DNA of 40,410 nt, from the NCBI GenBank assembly GCA_002825515.1, contig PJET01000009.1, forward strand, positions 1 to 40,410, in the 5' to 3' direction. The first letter of the stretch is position 1. Each line of letters begins with the position of its first letter. The DNA comes from Candidatus Thorarchaeota archaeon MP11T_1. Lineage in GTDB: Archaea > Asgardarchaeota > Thorarchaeia > Thorarchaeales > Thorarchaeaceae. Position numbers and translations under genes: made by a program. Shown here piece after piece: positions 24,572 to 33,438 of the stretch. A model generated the notes under the pieces. It made no database searches. It worked only from the letters and a program-made list of their open reading frames with translations, and was not told the origin of the DNA.

Positions 24572-24832
24572 ATGGAATCACGTATTGTTGCGGGAAAATC
24601 TGTGATTGAAATTCCAGTCGAATCGAAACAAACAGCAGAAATACTTCTTGCTGCACTCAAACCTGAAACTAAGTCGAGTCCTTCTGAAAGAGCCACAACC
24701 CAAGTATTTGTACGAGATGAAGTCTTGATTATTGAAATCGAAGCTGGCGATATAACTTCACTTCGGGCTGCAATGAACTCCTATATAGCATGGGTTTCTG
24801 CTTGTATCAAATCCATCGAACAAATCAGCTGA
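24572..24832 (+). CDS. pcc1: KEOPS complex subunit Pcc1
   Basis: 86 residues, the full length of archaeal Pcc1. It dimerises and binds Kae1 in the complex that makes threonylcarbamoyladenosine on tRNA position 37. The two-layer alpha/beta pattern with ILLAALKPE, VLIIEIEAGDITSLRAAMNSYIAWV fits the family closely. It follows the Brix gene with 1 base between. Cgi121 of the same complex is at the end of the window. Confidence 0.92.
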   Translation: MESRIVAGKSVIEIPVESKQTAEILLAALKPETKSSPSERATTQVFVRDEVLIIEIEAGDITSLRAAMNSYIAWVSACIKSIEQIS

Positions 24833-24876
24833 AACAGACCAATCAAAACGCTTAAGTCACAACTAATAAGGCGCAG

Positions 24877-24897
24877 TCTGAAAGGAGCTTTTTCAGA
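24877..24897 (+). promoter_or_regulatory. Hairpin in the prefoldin leader
   Basis: TCTGAAA (24877-24883) pairs perfectly with TTTCAGA (24891-24897) around a loop GGAGCTT. It lies just downstream of TATA-like sequence at 24863-24870 and before the Shine-Dalgarno GGAG of prefoldin. Role unknown. Confidence 0.3.
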
Positions 24898-24916
24898 AGA
24901 CAGGAGTGCACTAATC

Positions 24917-25279
24917 ATGGCTCAGAATATTCCTCCAGAATTGGACTCTGACATTCGAAAGTTGTATAATCTAAAACGTCAACATGACGCATTTACGAAT
25001 ATGGTTGAAACCTATAAGGAACGAGTCAAACAGCTAAATGAAACACTTGAAAATCTAAAGAAACAGCCTGATGACACGATTACCTACAAGGCTGTGGGGC
25101 AAGTCATGTTCCGAGTTGAAAAACCAGCAATGGTTGGTGAACTCGAAACTGAGGCAAAGGGTCTTGAGAAGAGTATAAAGCAAGCAGAAACCAAGCTCGC
25201 GACTCTCACACCTGAACTCACGGAACTTGATAATAAGATTCAGCTTGAGCTGTCTAAACGTAACTTGCGTCTTCAGTGA
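24917..25279 (+). CDS. pfdB: Prefoldin beta subunit
   Basis: 120 residues: two long coiled-coil helices (about 8-50 and 80-118) joined by a beta hairpin (YKAVGQVMFRVEKPAM) as in all beta prefoldins. It forms the alpha2-beta4 jellyfish complex that hands unfolded proteins to the thermosome. GGAG lies ten bases before ATG. The alpha subunit is not in this window. Overlaps the next gene by four bases. Confidence 0.95.
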   Translation: MAQNIPPELDSDIRKLYNLKRQHDAFTNMVETYKERVKQLNETLENLKKQPDDTITYKAVGQVMFRVEKPAMVGELETEAKGLEKSIKQAETKLATLTPELTELDNKIQLELSKRNLRLQ

Positions 25280-25587
25280 GAAAGATGAGTCCAACAATTA
25301 CTATAGGACTTCCTGTTATAACTGAGGATGTTCTAGAGCAACTTACAGAAGATTGTGAATCACAAATTAGCAAATTCATTCTGAAGAAGATTCCTGAGAA
25401 GAGTATTGATACATTATTCGTTAGCTGTACTTTGGAACTAGTGGACAATCAGCTAGACTTAGATGTCCAGATAGAGATAGACCAATTGTTCGATACAGGC
25501 CATTCCCTTGATGACCTGCTACAAGATGCAACTGATTTTGGAGTGAAGTGGCTTGAGAACCAGCTGACGGAGATGAAGAAGAAGTGA
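25276..25587 (+). CDS. DUF3194 family protein
   Basis: 103 residues (100 if ATG 25285 is used instead of GTG 25276). An alpha/beta protein with alternating acidic strands (LDLDVQIEID) and an amphipathic C-terminal helix. It matches in place and look the DUF3194 family that regularly follows prefoldin beta in archaea. Function unknown; co-synthesis with prefoldin and the DHH enzyme is indicated by GTGA overlaps on both sides. Confidence 0.75.
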   Translation: MRKMSPTITIGLPVITEDVLEQLTEDCESQISKFILKKIPEKSIDTLFVSCTLELVDNQLDLDVQIEIDQLFDTGHSLDDLLQDATDFGVKWLENQLTEMKKK

Positions 25588-26591
25588 GTCTAGAATATCT
25601 CCTGAAAGAATCCAAGAAACCTCTCATTCTTGGACATCAAAACGCTGATCCCGACGCAATTTGTTCAATGATTGCGTTTGCTAGACTCTACAAGACCCTC
25701 AACCCTGATGGCAATATCCACCTTGCTGCAGATGATATCAGTCGACTATCGAATCAGGTTCTACAAATATTCTCACCTGAGATAGAGGTTTCAAAAACTG
25801 CAGACTCGAGTCATGACTTATTTGTACTGCTTGATACAAATAGTAGATTTCAACTTGGACATTCACTCAAAAACATACCCAACAATCCAAAAAAGACGAT
25901 AGTTATTGATCATCATGAGCGGAATCCTGAGATTGATTTGATTGCTGAACACCAACTATTGCATGAGGAGAAGTCGTCTACATGTGAGATCATGGTAAAA
26001 ATCTACTCTGACTTAGGGGTTCAGGTTGATGCTAATACAGCTAACCTGTTACTCACAGGAATGATATTTGACACACGCCGCTTCTTCTTCGCAGGTCACG
26101 AAACACTGTCTAAAGCTATCGAATTAATCGATGCAGGAGCTAATTATGATAAATGTGTGAAATCACTACTAATCAAGCCCGACAAATCTGAGAGAATAGC
26201 TCGACTAAAGGCTGCAGGGCGTGTAAAAGTACACACTGTGGGTGATTGGATTGTGGCTTTATCAAAAGTTAATGCATTTGAGGCAAGCGCATGTCGAGGA
26301 TTGATTGAGCTGGGCGCTGATGTTGCTATTGTTGGTGGAAATCCATCAAAAGATGTTGTGAGACTCAGCTCACGCAGTACAAGAGAATTCTACGAAAAGA
26401 CAGGAGTAAGTCTTGGTTCTGATATAATGGAGCCTATCGGTCAAATTATCGAGGGTGAAGGTGGCGGACATGCAAATGCTGCTGGAGCCAACGGAAAAAC
26501 CAACCTCGAGAATGCGCTTGTCACTTCGGTAGAGCTCATTAGGAGGGTTGTTGAAAAAACCCCTCAGCTGAAGAAAGATAGTCAAACATAG
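25584..26591 (+). CDS. DHH/DHHA1 family phosphoesterase (NrnA/RecJ-like)
   Basis: 335 residues. The DHH domain shows NADPDAICSM (about 20-29) and IDHHE (about 110-114) for Mn binding; the DHHA1 domain ends with GEGGGHANAAGA. This size and motif set fits oligoribonuclease/pAp phosphatase NrnA types that clear short RNA, an apt partner for the exosome genes upstream. GTG start overlaps the DUF3194 stop. Cyclic-dinucleotide hydrolysis is an alternative. Confidence 0.9.
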   Translation: MSLEYLLKESKKPLILGHQNADPDAICSMIAFARLYKTLNPDGNIHLAADDISRLSNQVLQIFSPEIEVSKTADSSHDLFVLLDTNSRFQLGHSLKNIPNNPKKTIVIDHHERNPEIDLIAEHQLLHEEKSSTCEIMVKIYSDLGVQVDANTANLLLTGMIFDTRRFFFAGHETLSKAIELIDAGANYDKCVKSLLIKPDKSERIARLKAAGRVKVHTVGDWIVALSKVNAFEASACRGLIELGADVAIVGGNPSKDVVRLSSRSTREFYEKTGVSLGSDIMEPIGQIIEGEGGGHANAAGANGKTNLENALVTSVELIRRVVEKTPQLKKDSQT

Positions 26592-26604
26592 GAGGAATTC
26601 TAGA

Positions 26605-27447
26605 GTGCCCCTGATAGAGTTCGCAGATTTTAGTTTCAAGTATCTGGGAGCAGACACTCTAGCACTTAGGAAGATAAACCTCACCATTGAAGAGGGTGAA
26701 TATGTTGTTCTCACAGGTCCTAGTGGCTGTGGAAAAACAACTCTTTGTCGAGCTATCAATGGCTTGGTACCACAATTTCATCGCGGCTATATTGCTGGTA
26801 ATGTCATAATTGATGGAAAAAATACCAGAGAGAGTAGTGTTGCTGAACTTGCTCCAATTGCTGGGTTAGTGTTTCAACAACCAGAGAATCAGCTTGTGAC
26901 GTTGAATGTTGAGCGTGAGATTGCTTTTGGTCCCGAGAATCTTGGAGTTGAACCCAATGAAGTGCGTCGAAGAGTTGAGGAGCTCATTGAGATGTTGGAT
27001 CTTGAACATCTTCGTGAGAAGCATCCTCACGAGATGTCTGGAGGAGAACAACAAAGAGTAGCAATTGCTGCAACACTTGCGCTTAAACCAAAGATACTTG
27101 TGGCTGACGAACCCACCTCAAATCTCGATCCCCAGAATGCTGAAAATATTCTTGATTTAATCGCAGAGTTAAACAAACGTGACATGACTGTGGTACTTGT
27201 TGAGCATAGATTAGACTTAGTTTCGAAAGATGCATCCCGAGTCATATTGATGGATAAAGGCTGCATTGTAGCTGATGGCGAACCTCGTGAAGTATTGACT
27301 ATGGATCTTTGCCAAGAGATTGGTGTTGGAATACCTAAGGCTACTCAATTATACAAACGATTGAAGAAGCGAGGTCTATTACTCAATAAAGTACCACTTA
27401 CAGGGGCAGAATTGGCAACACTTGTCCAGGAGGTCAGAAAGAGTTGA
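26605..27447 (+). CDS. ecfA1: ECF transporter ATPase A
   Basis: 280 residues. Walker A GPSGCGKTT, signature MSGGEQQRV, Walker B ILVADEPTSNLD and H-loop VLVEHRLD are intact, with the Q-loop FQQPENQLVTLNVEREIAFG typical of EcfA/CbiO. It powers vitamin or metal uptake by an S component. GTG start after GGAGG. The end overlaps the second ATPase by four bases with AGGAGGT before it. Confidence 0.93.
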   Translation: MPLIEFADFSFKYLGADTLALRKINLTIEEGEYVVLTGPSGCGKTTLCRAINGLVPQFHRGYIAGNVIIDGKNTRESSVAELAPIAGLVFQQPENQLVTLNVEREIAFGPENLGVEPNEVRRRVEELIEMLDLEHLREKHPHEMSGGEQQRVAIAATLALKPKILVADEPTSNLDPQNAENILDLIAELNKRDMTVVLVEHRLDLVSKDASRVILMDKGCIVADGEPREVLTMDLCQEIGVGIPKATQLYKRLKKRGLLLNKVPLTGAELATLVQEVRKS

Positions 27448-28268
27448 TAATCCTGGAAGACGTGCATTTTGCTTATGATGGTTTATACACCGCACTTTGT
27501 GGGGTCTCTCTCCAAATCGATGATGGTGAAAGTGTAGCAATAATGGGAAGCAATGGCGCTGGAAAAACAACATTGGTGAAGCATCTCAATGGCCTGCTCC
27601 GTCCTGATAAAGGCCGTGTGATTCTAGATGGGATAGATACTAAGCACTATTCTGTAGCGGAACTAGCACGTGAAATTGGCCTCGTGATGCAAAACCCTGA
27701 CCACCAACTATTCTTAGACAGTGTAGAACGTGAGGTCTTATTCAGCCTTGAGAACTTAGGATATTCAAAAGAAGAAGCTAAGACACGATGTGAACAGACA
27801 CTAGCTCATCTAGGTCTAGAGGATCTCTCAGAACGGTCGCCATTCACGTTGTCTGGAGGCGAGCGAAAGCGGGTAGCTCTCGCCTCGGTTCTGGCCACCC
27901 AACCAAGAGTTCTATCTCTTGATGAACCTACAATCGGTCAAGATGCAAAACAAAAAGAAACACTCGCCAGGATGCTAAATGAGCTTAATGAGAAAGGTAA
28001 AGCAGTAATTGTCGTCACCCACGATATTGAGTTTGTTATTGAAAACTTCCCACGTACAGTTGCTATGGCAAATGGGAAAATAGTAGCTGATGGTCCCACA
28101 AACTCAGTTCTCAGTAATAATGATGTAATAGAAATGTGTTCTCTCACAAGACCTCAACTAACAGAAACTGCTAGATGCCTACATAATATGTTTCCAGAAA
28201 TTCCTGAAAGGTTGACGTTAATTGATGATCTTGAAGATATTGTTGTGAAAGTCTTGGGAGGTGCCTAA
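27444..28268 (+). CDS. ecfA2: ECF transporter ATPase A'
   Basis: 274 residues, a paralogue of the preceding ATPase: Walker A GSNGAGKTT, Q-loop MQNPDHQLFLDSVEREVLFS, signature LSGGERKRV, Walker B VLSLDEPTIGQD. Pairs with the first as a heterodimer on EcfT. TTG start, TTGA overlap with upstream gene and perfect AGGAGGT nine bases away. Confidence 0.93.
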   Translation: MIILEDVHFAYDGLYTALCGVSLQIDDGESVAIMGSNGAGKTTLVKHLNGLLRPDKGRVILDGIDTKHYSVAELAREIGLVMQNPDHQLFLDSVEREVLFSLENLGYSKEEAKTRCEQTLAHLGLEDLSERSPFTLSGGERKRVALASVLATQPRVLSLDEPTIGQDAKQKETLARMLNELNEKGKAVIVVTHDIEFVIENFPRTVAMANGKIVADGPTNSVLSNNDVIEMCSLTRPQLTETARCLHNMFPEIPERLTLIDDLEDIVVKVLGGA

Positions 28269-29040
28269 ACTGTCGTTTCTTGAGATCTTTCAATATACTC
28301 GTCAAGACTCTGTGGTTCACCAATTAGATCCCCGTGCAAAGCTATTCATGTCTATTGTACTTGCAGTAGTGTCACTACTGTTCTTGTCAATAATTCCACT
28401 TCTAATCATCTTCTCGTTTCTACTTCCTATCATTGTTGCTGCAAAATCACTTGGTAGATGGACTCGAAGCATGAGAGGACTATCCATTTTGCTTATCTTT
28501 ATACTAATCTTCAACACTCTACTCTCTACTCAGCCTAATCCGTTCTCTCACTCAATAGCACTGACCCTTAGGCTTGTAGCTTTGATGACTTCTTTTTCAA
28601 TCTTCTTTCTGACAGTTCATCCTGATGAGCTTTCACAAGCATTGATTCAGATGCGTGTTAGATTTGAGTTCGCTTTTGCGATGAGCATGGCAATGAGGTA
28701 TGTTCCTACACTTGGGCAAGAAGCCTATGCAATAATGGACGCGCAGAAAGCACGAGGAGTGGAGCTTGACAAGGGAAACCTACTCAAACGGATTCGCAAC
28801 ATAGTACCGATTATTGTTCCATTGATAATTGTGTCAATAAGACGTGCGTTATCAATTGCAGAGAGTATGGAGTCTAGAGGGTTTGGATCAAGCGAGAAAA
28901 GGACTTACATGACTGTTTTAAAATTCAGAAAACGAGACTGGGCTGTTGTCATTGTTTCATTGTTTATACTAATCTTTGTTGTTTATGTGAGATTCTTTGT
29001 ACCACTCCCAACATGGATGCTTTGGGAAATACCTTTCTAG
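28261..29040 (+). CDS. ecfT: ECF transporter membrane subunit T
   Basis: 259 residues with about five or six membrane segments. The two coupling-helix motifs are seen: KARGVEL and ESRGFGS. The N-terminus SVVHQLDPRAKLFMSI is the family's. Together with A and A' it forms the energising module; no S component is nearby, so it probably serves S proteins coded elsewhere. GTG 28261 lies inside the GGGAGGTG site, so the actual start may be CTG 28270, seven bases after it. Confidence 0.92.
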   Translation: MPKLSFLEIFQYTRQDSVVHQLDPRAKLFMSIVLAVVSLLFLSIIPLLIIFSFLLPIIVAAKSLGRWTRSMRGLSILLIFILIFNTLLSTQPNPFSHSIALTLRLVALMTSFSIFFLTVHPDELSQALIQMRVRFEFAFAMSMAMRYVPTLGQEAYAIMDAQKARGVELDKGNLLKRIRNIVPIIVPLIIVSIRRALSIAESMESRGFGSSEKRTYMTVLKFRKRDWAVVIVSLFILIFVVYVRFFVPLPTWMLWEIPF

Positions 29041-29076
29041 AGGAATCAACTCTTCATAAATACTGCTTTCAAGAGA

Positions 29077-30429
29077 GTGATTGAATTGATCAGCACAGAC
29101 AGAATATGCTCGTTAAACTCTAATGATGTAACGAAGGGGAACTATGTACTATATTGGATGCAAGCCTCTCAGAGAACTGAATTCAATCATGCTCTAGAAT
29201 ATGCTATTGACCAGTCTAACATATTGAGTAAACCACTCATAACTGTGTTTTGTTTGGTCGATAACTATCCTAATGCGAATATCTCACAGTATCGATTCAT
29301 GCTTCAGGGTTTAAACGAGGTAAGAGAATCGTTGAAGAAGAGAGGAATTGGTTTCACAATTCATCATGGAACTCCGACAAAAATCATCCCATCACTTGGT
29401 GAAGAAGCATCCTTGATTGTGGTTGACAGAGATTATCAAAGGAGTCAGAGAAATTGGAGACTGGATGTTGCCCAATCGGTTGAGTGTCCTCTAATACAAA
29501 TCGAGGCAAATGTCATTGTTCCGATTGAAACAGTATCTCAGAAAGAAGAATATTCAGCAGGAACAATTCGCCCAAAGATAAACAAGGTTCTTGAAAAGTA
29601 TCTAATGCCCCTAAAAAAACGGCGAGTCAAGAAGGTCTATGAGGATATTGGTCTCGATGGTATTCAGTTCTCGGATATTGAAGAAGTACTGAAGAAACTC
29701 CGAATAAAGAATACGAAATCTCAGAACATTCGATTCAACGGTGGAACAAGCTCTGCAAGACAGATGTTGAGGAATTTCATACGTAATGACTTAGTTGTAT
29801 TTGAAACGCTACGGAATGACCCTGCAACAGATCGTCTTTCAAATATGAGTCCGTATCTCCACTTTGGTCAAATATCTCCATTGGAAATAGCTCTCGAAAT
29901 CCTGACATCTAATAGTCCTGGCTCAGAGAGTTATCTTGAGGAACTCATCATCCGAAGGGAGCTAAGCATGAACTTTGTTTTCTTCAACGAGAATTATGAT
30001 AACATAGAATGTCTCCCAAATTGGGCAAAGGAAACCTTAGATCTTCATGCACTAGACCCACGGGAGTATACCTACGAACTTAGTGATTTAGAGAGAACAA
30101 AAACTCATGATTCTTACTGGAACGCAGCTCAGAAGGAAATGATGATGTATGGAAAGATGCATGGCTACATGCGAATGTACTGGGGTAAGAAAATAATAGA
30201 ATGGAGTGACTCTCCTGAAGACGCATACAATGCTTGTGTCACCCTGAATGACAAATATGAACTTGATGGCCGCGATCCCAATGGCTACACGGGCATAGCT
30301 TGGTGTTTTGGTAAGCACGACAGAGCTTGGAAGGAACGTGAGATTTTTGGTAAGGTACGATATATGAACGCCAACGGTCTCAGAAGGAAGTTCGATATTG
30401 AAAAATATGTCAATAGAGTCATCGAATGA
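29077..30429 (+). CDS. phr: Class II CPD photolyase
   Basis: 450 residues. YVLYWMQASQRTEFNHALEYA, SNMSPYLHFGQISP and DGRDPNGYTGIAWCFGKHD with REIFGKVRYMN are class II hallmarks. The enzyme binds FAD and repairs cyclobutane pyrimidine dimers with light. This implies the organism, or its recent ancestors, meets light. GTG start; TATA-like CATAAATA about 25 bases upstream suggests a near-leaderless transcript. It follows the ECF genes by 36 bases on the same strand. Confidence 0.95.
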   Translation: MIELISTDRICSLNSNDVTKGNYVLYWMQASQRTEFNHALEYAIDQSNILSKPLITVFCLVDNYPNANISQYRFMLQGLNEVRESLKKRGIGFTIHHGTPTKIIPSLGEEASLIVVDRDYQRSQRNWRLDVAQSVECPLIQIEANVIVPIETVSQKEEYSAGTIRPKINKVLEKYLMPLKKRRVKKVYEDIGLDGIQFSDIEEVLKKLRIKNTKSQNIRFNGGTSSARQMLRNFIRNDLVVFETLRNDPATDRLSNMSPYLHFGQISPLEIALEILTSNSPGSESYLEELIIRRELSMNFVFFNENYDNIECLPNWAKETLDLHALDPREYTYELSDLERTKTHDSYWNAAQKEMMMYGKMHGYMRMYWGKKIIEWSDSPEDAYNACVTLNDKYELDGRDPNGYTGIAWCFGKHDRAWKEREIFGKVRYMNANGLRRKFDIEKYVNRVIE

Positions 30430-30515
30430 CTCCCTAATTCATTTTGGAGCTACACGCTGAGTTAATTTATCAACTATAATGACAATAAATAGACATTATT
30501 GGTGGTGACGCTGCA

Positions 30516-31088
30516 GTGCCTCCTAAATTGCCTGATAGAAAGCTATACACAATAAAGGATCTCTTGAACGACTTGAAGAAGCTAGATGCTACTCCTAGCG
30601 TTCTTTATGATGTTGGGTCTGAACTTGTGTATCGAGAGTTAGATTGGTGCAAGAAAACCCTTGGTGACGACCATACTGTAACCATGAACTTGATGGCTTT
30701 GATGGAATTCATGCAATACGATTACGAGAATCAATTACTAACTGCAGAACTTTGGCGAGTAAAAGACACTCCAAAATCTGCAATCAACACATTCATGCGT
30801 GATAGACCTGAGGAATTTCTAGTTCATCCCATTGGAATCTTAAGTGAGCAAATCCAGGAGGTTCTAAAGAGAGCTGACGAATCCAGGCGTGAAGAGAAAA
30901 AACGGTATAAGAAACTCGAGAAAGCTGTGCGTGCCGAAATAAAAGCTGACAGTAAGAATCCTGACCTCTGGAATAAACTTCGACTTCTTCTATGGATTCT
31001 GGGAAAACATAACGAATCAAGTGAAGCCTTCAAAACTGCAAAGGAACTTGGATGGTCTGCAGATAGCAGCACACTAGTCGCCATTTGA
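30516..31088 (+). CDS. Helical protein with TPR-like end, unknown function
   Basis: 190 residues, soluble and mostly helical. A basic coiled segment (about 120-145, RREEKKRYKKLEKAVRAEI) is followed by a TPR-like repeat (about 150-182, NPDLWNKLRLLLWILGKHNE). GTG start with GGTGA ten bases upstream and TATA-like ACTATAATG further up. No family is recognised. Confidence 0.65.
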   Translation: MPPKLPDRKLYTIKDLLNDLKKLDATPSVLYDVGSELVYRELDWCKKTLGDDHTVTMNLMALMEFMQYDYENQLLTAELWRVKDTPKSAINTFMRDRPEEFLVHPIGILSEQIQEVLKRADESRREEKKRYKKLEKAVRAEIKADSKNPDLWNKLRLLLWILGKHNESSEAFKTAKELGWSADSSTLVAI

Positions 31089-31151
31089 TTCTCAATCAGA
31101 CAATCTGACAACATGTATAAACCACTTGAGTTCGCTTCCTTTAGGGGACGA

Positions 31152-31211
31152 ATGATCATTATTAGGAAAATGAATGCGAGCACACTCAATCCGTTTATTT
31201 TCAATATCTAG
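31152..31211 (+). CDS. Possible 19-residue microprotein
   Basis: ATG to TAG codes 19 residues (MIIIRKMNASTLNPFIFNI). TATA-like TGTATAAACC at 31114-31123 and AGGGG five bases before the ATG make expression plausible. With no homology to lean on, chance is a real alternative. Confidence 0.25.
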   Translation: MIIIRKMNASTLNPFIFNI

Positions 31212-31220
31212 CCTTGAAAC

Positions 31221-31577
31221 TTAGAAACCGATTGGTTCAATTGGATGGAGGAAAGTTTGGAACTCTAGCGCTCTGCCCTCTGGATCTTGAGCAAAGAACT
31301 GGTATATCTGATACTTCTCATTCTCCATGGGTTGAGAAGTAGCGATATGACTTAGCATTTCGTACATTGCGTCCACATCCTCTCGTGTCGGATAGAAAAA
31401 TGTGACCATCCCCTCCACATCCGGCGACTCTCGATGACAAAACCCAAGGAGAAGATTTCCATGGCTAAGAATCACACAGTCATCTTGCTCTAGCCACACA
31501 TACATTCCTATATCGCTGACATAAAATTCAACTATCTCTTGGAGCATCGTTGATTTGAAAAACACAATCCCTGCCAA
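31221..31577 (-). CDS. VOC (glyoxalase/bleomycin-resistance fold) protein
   Basis: 118 residues with one VOC module pair: FFKSTMLQEIVEFYVSDIGM at the start and FFAQDPEGRALEFQTFLH at the end, which holds the usual acidic metal ligand. Such proteins include glyoxalases, dioxygenases and resistance proteins, so the reaction is open. TTG start with GGTG seven bases upstream. Divergent from the wHTH gene, sharing a 212-base intergenic region. Confidence 0.8.
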   Translation of the reverse strand: MAGIVFFKSTMLQEIVEFYVSDIGMYVWLEQDDCVILSHGNLLLGFCHRESPDVEGMVTFFYPTREDVDAMYEMLSHIATSQPMENEKYQIYQFFAQDPEGRALEFQTFLHPIEPIGF

Positions 31578-31789
31578 TCGTTACACCATTGTCAATTGCA
31601 ACAAAGTTCCTGATATGTTTTCGGAGATACACATTTTGTTTGTTGCGTCTCAAATCCGAAACAGGTGCTTCGGATTTCAGCTCCTTGCATAGTTTCTCCT
31701 GTATATTTCAAACCCATTGTTTTCACGTAAATAGATATTCTATCTAGGAACTATAAATAACGTCGAAAAAACCATGGAGGAACAAAGAG
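31578..31789. promoter_or_regulatory. Divergent regulatory region with two strong inverted repeats
   Basis: AAATCCGAA (31652-31660) and TTCGGATTT (31669-31677) form a perfect 9-bp inverted repeat. TAGATA-TTC-TATCTA (31732-31746) lies four bases before TATA-like CTATAAATAA (31751-31760), which drives the rightward wHTH gene. The leftward VOC promoter is probably near 31612. The second dyad is well placed for autoregulation by the wHTH protein. Confidence 0.5.
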
Positions 31790-32092
31790 GTGTCGATAAG
31801 AGCAGGAAGAACTCCCAGAAGTACCTTTGCAATCCTGAGTGCGTTAATCATTGATGGACCGATGTGTCCGAAGGAACTCAGTGTCAAATTAGACATGGCA
31901 CCTCGTACTGTTAGTTTCGCACTCAGACAACTATTGAGCGAGAAGATTCTGCGTAGAATTCCAAACCTGAATGATATGCGTCGTCCAAAATACTATGTGA
32001 ATATGGACCAAGCGAGGAGTCTGTTGGAGAAATACAAGGGCACTTCATATTTGGCTGGTATTTCACCTATGACTTGGCGTAAAGTGATGTAG
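31790..32092 (+). CDS. Winged-helix regulator, paralogue 1
   Basis: 100 residues, one winged-helix domain: CPKELSVKLDMAPRTVSFALRQL is the helix-turn-helix, and RRIPNLNDMRRPKYYVN the wing. It is clearly related to the wHTH at 33439-33699 (shared RTVxxAL and IPNLxDMR). GTG start with GGAGG nine bases upstream. It ends one base before the stop of the opposing Fe-S protein gene. Confidence 0.85.
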   Translation: MSIRAGRTPRSTFAILSALIIDGPMCPKELSVKLDMAPRTVSFALRQLLSEKILRRIPNLNDMRRPKYYVNMDQARSLLEKYKGTSYLAGISPMTWRKVM

Positions 32093-32093
32093 G

Positions 32094-33224
32094 TCACTCC
32101 TTCCTCCATTCATTATAGAGTTGAATTGCTCTCCAAATCCTATTACTTTGAGCAAATGTAAAGATCTCCAAGTCACTCATTGCTTCAGTGTTAAACTCTT
32201 GCATAGCCACATTCCGTGTTGCTTTCAAAAGCTTGAACACATACTTTTCATCCACCTGTCCTTCTGTCAAAAGCTGATGCAAAGAACTCAAGCCAAGCAC
32301 TGCATTATCGATGAAGAAGGAAATTGCTAAGCCCCTCAGGAATATTGTTTCATTTCCTGACATCAGAGGATCGACCATTAGACTGATGATTTTGCATATC
32401 TTGCTGCGTGTTTCGTTTTTCTGTTCATTCACATAATTCCCAGCTACTAATTGTTCAACACGCTTCATCATGTCTGAGTGGAGCTCATCAACTAGGTCGA
32501 TCATTTCAGTAATGGGTTTTGTATCTGGAATCTGAGAGCTTGGCTTCCACTCGATTAAATCACTATTCAGGGATACTGTACTTCCCGCTTCTAACACAGT
32601 ATGATGTTCTTCTGTAGAATCTCCAAGTCTTGCAAGAACTGTCAGAAGGTCCTGTCCACAGCAGTTGCAAATTATTGCACCCATAACTGTTCGCTCAATT
32701 ATTCTGAATGAGTCAAGTGCATGATTGGCGTTTCTTGCTCGTCGCATTCGCACACGACCATCTCTAAGAATGTGAACTTTGATTTCCTCAATATTTCCCC
32801 AAGCATATGCAAGCTCCTTACTACAACGCATGTCTTCATATCTTGACGAAACACAATCCAGAAACCAGCAAAGAATTGAAGGATCCAGAACTCCAAACTT
32901 CATTGGATCTCCAGGATTTACGCCATTGAAAATTCTCATTTCTGCCATCAGAAGGTCTGGAGAATCTGTGCAAGGCTTTGAGAGAAGAACCCCGCCTTCT
33001 GGTTGTTCTGGAGCAGGTCTTTCAGTATTTCTCGTATTTTTTGAGAGAGTTTCAAGTTCCTCCCTTTCAATATTATATCGTTCCAGACCAAGAACAGGAC
33101 AGGCTGAAATTTTTACTTTGCCTACTACTGTTGATCGCGCGAAAGCTCCACAAGTTGTTAAACCACATAAACCACAATCAATCTCAGGAGTGTTCTTTCT
33201 AGCTTTGGTCCAGACACTACTCAT
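32094..33224 (-). CDS. Fe-S protein with N-terminal 4Fe-4S (Fes/RnfB-like) domain
   Basis: 376 residues from ATG 33224, chosen because GAGGT lies about 12 bases upstream and the TTG 33350 start would add a 42-residue basic leader. The pattern Cys17, Cys20, Cys25, Cys42 (CGLCGLTTCGAFA to ACPVLG) fits the 4Fe-4S domain of RnfB and the CO dehydrogenase/acetyl-CoA synthase gamma subunit. The middle (about 75-215) has more cysteines, including CNCCGQDLL; the C-terminal part is helical. It may be a redox sensor or electron carrier. Flanked by two paralogous wHTH genes. Confidence 0.75.
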   Translation of the reverse strand: MSSVWTKARKNTPEIDCGLCGLTTCGAFARSTVVGKVKISACPVLGLERYNIEREELETLSKNTRNTERPAPEQPEGGVLLSKPCTDSPDLLMAEMRIFNGVNPGDPMKFGVLDPSILCWFLDCVSSRYEDMRCSKELAYAWGNIEEIKVHILRDGRVRMRRARNANHALDSFRIIERTVMGAIICNCCGQDLLTVLARLGDSTEEHHTVLEAGSTVSLNSDLIEWKPSSQIPDTKPITEMIDLVDELHSDMMKRVEQLVAGNYVNEQKNETRSKICKIISLMVDPLMSGNETIFLRGLAISFFIDNAVLGLSSLHQLLTEGQVDEKYVFKLLKATRNVAMQEFNTEAMSDLEIFTFAQSNRIWRAIQLYNEWRKE

Positions 33225-33438
33225 TTTCTTGGGAAACCTCTTGCTATAATAATGCTTAGAATCTATAACTTCGCCTAAAAAAACACAATGCCTTCGGCTA
33301 TTTTTCTTTGACCTATTTCGGAAGCTATCATTTCGCAAAACTACGTTCAAAACACGCGGACTATGTAGAAATCTGAACCAAGGACGTGACGCTAATAAAA
33401 AACCAAACTTTACATTGTTTATTTATCGGTGATTAAAA

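Noticed and set aside
32094..33350. TTG 33350 as start of the Fe-S protein.
   Set aside because: The extra 42 residues are basic and low in complexity, and ATG 33224 has a better site and promoter.
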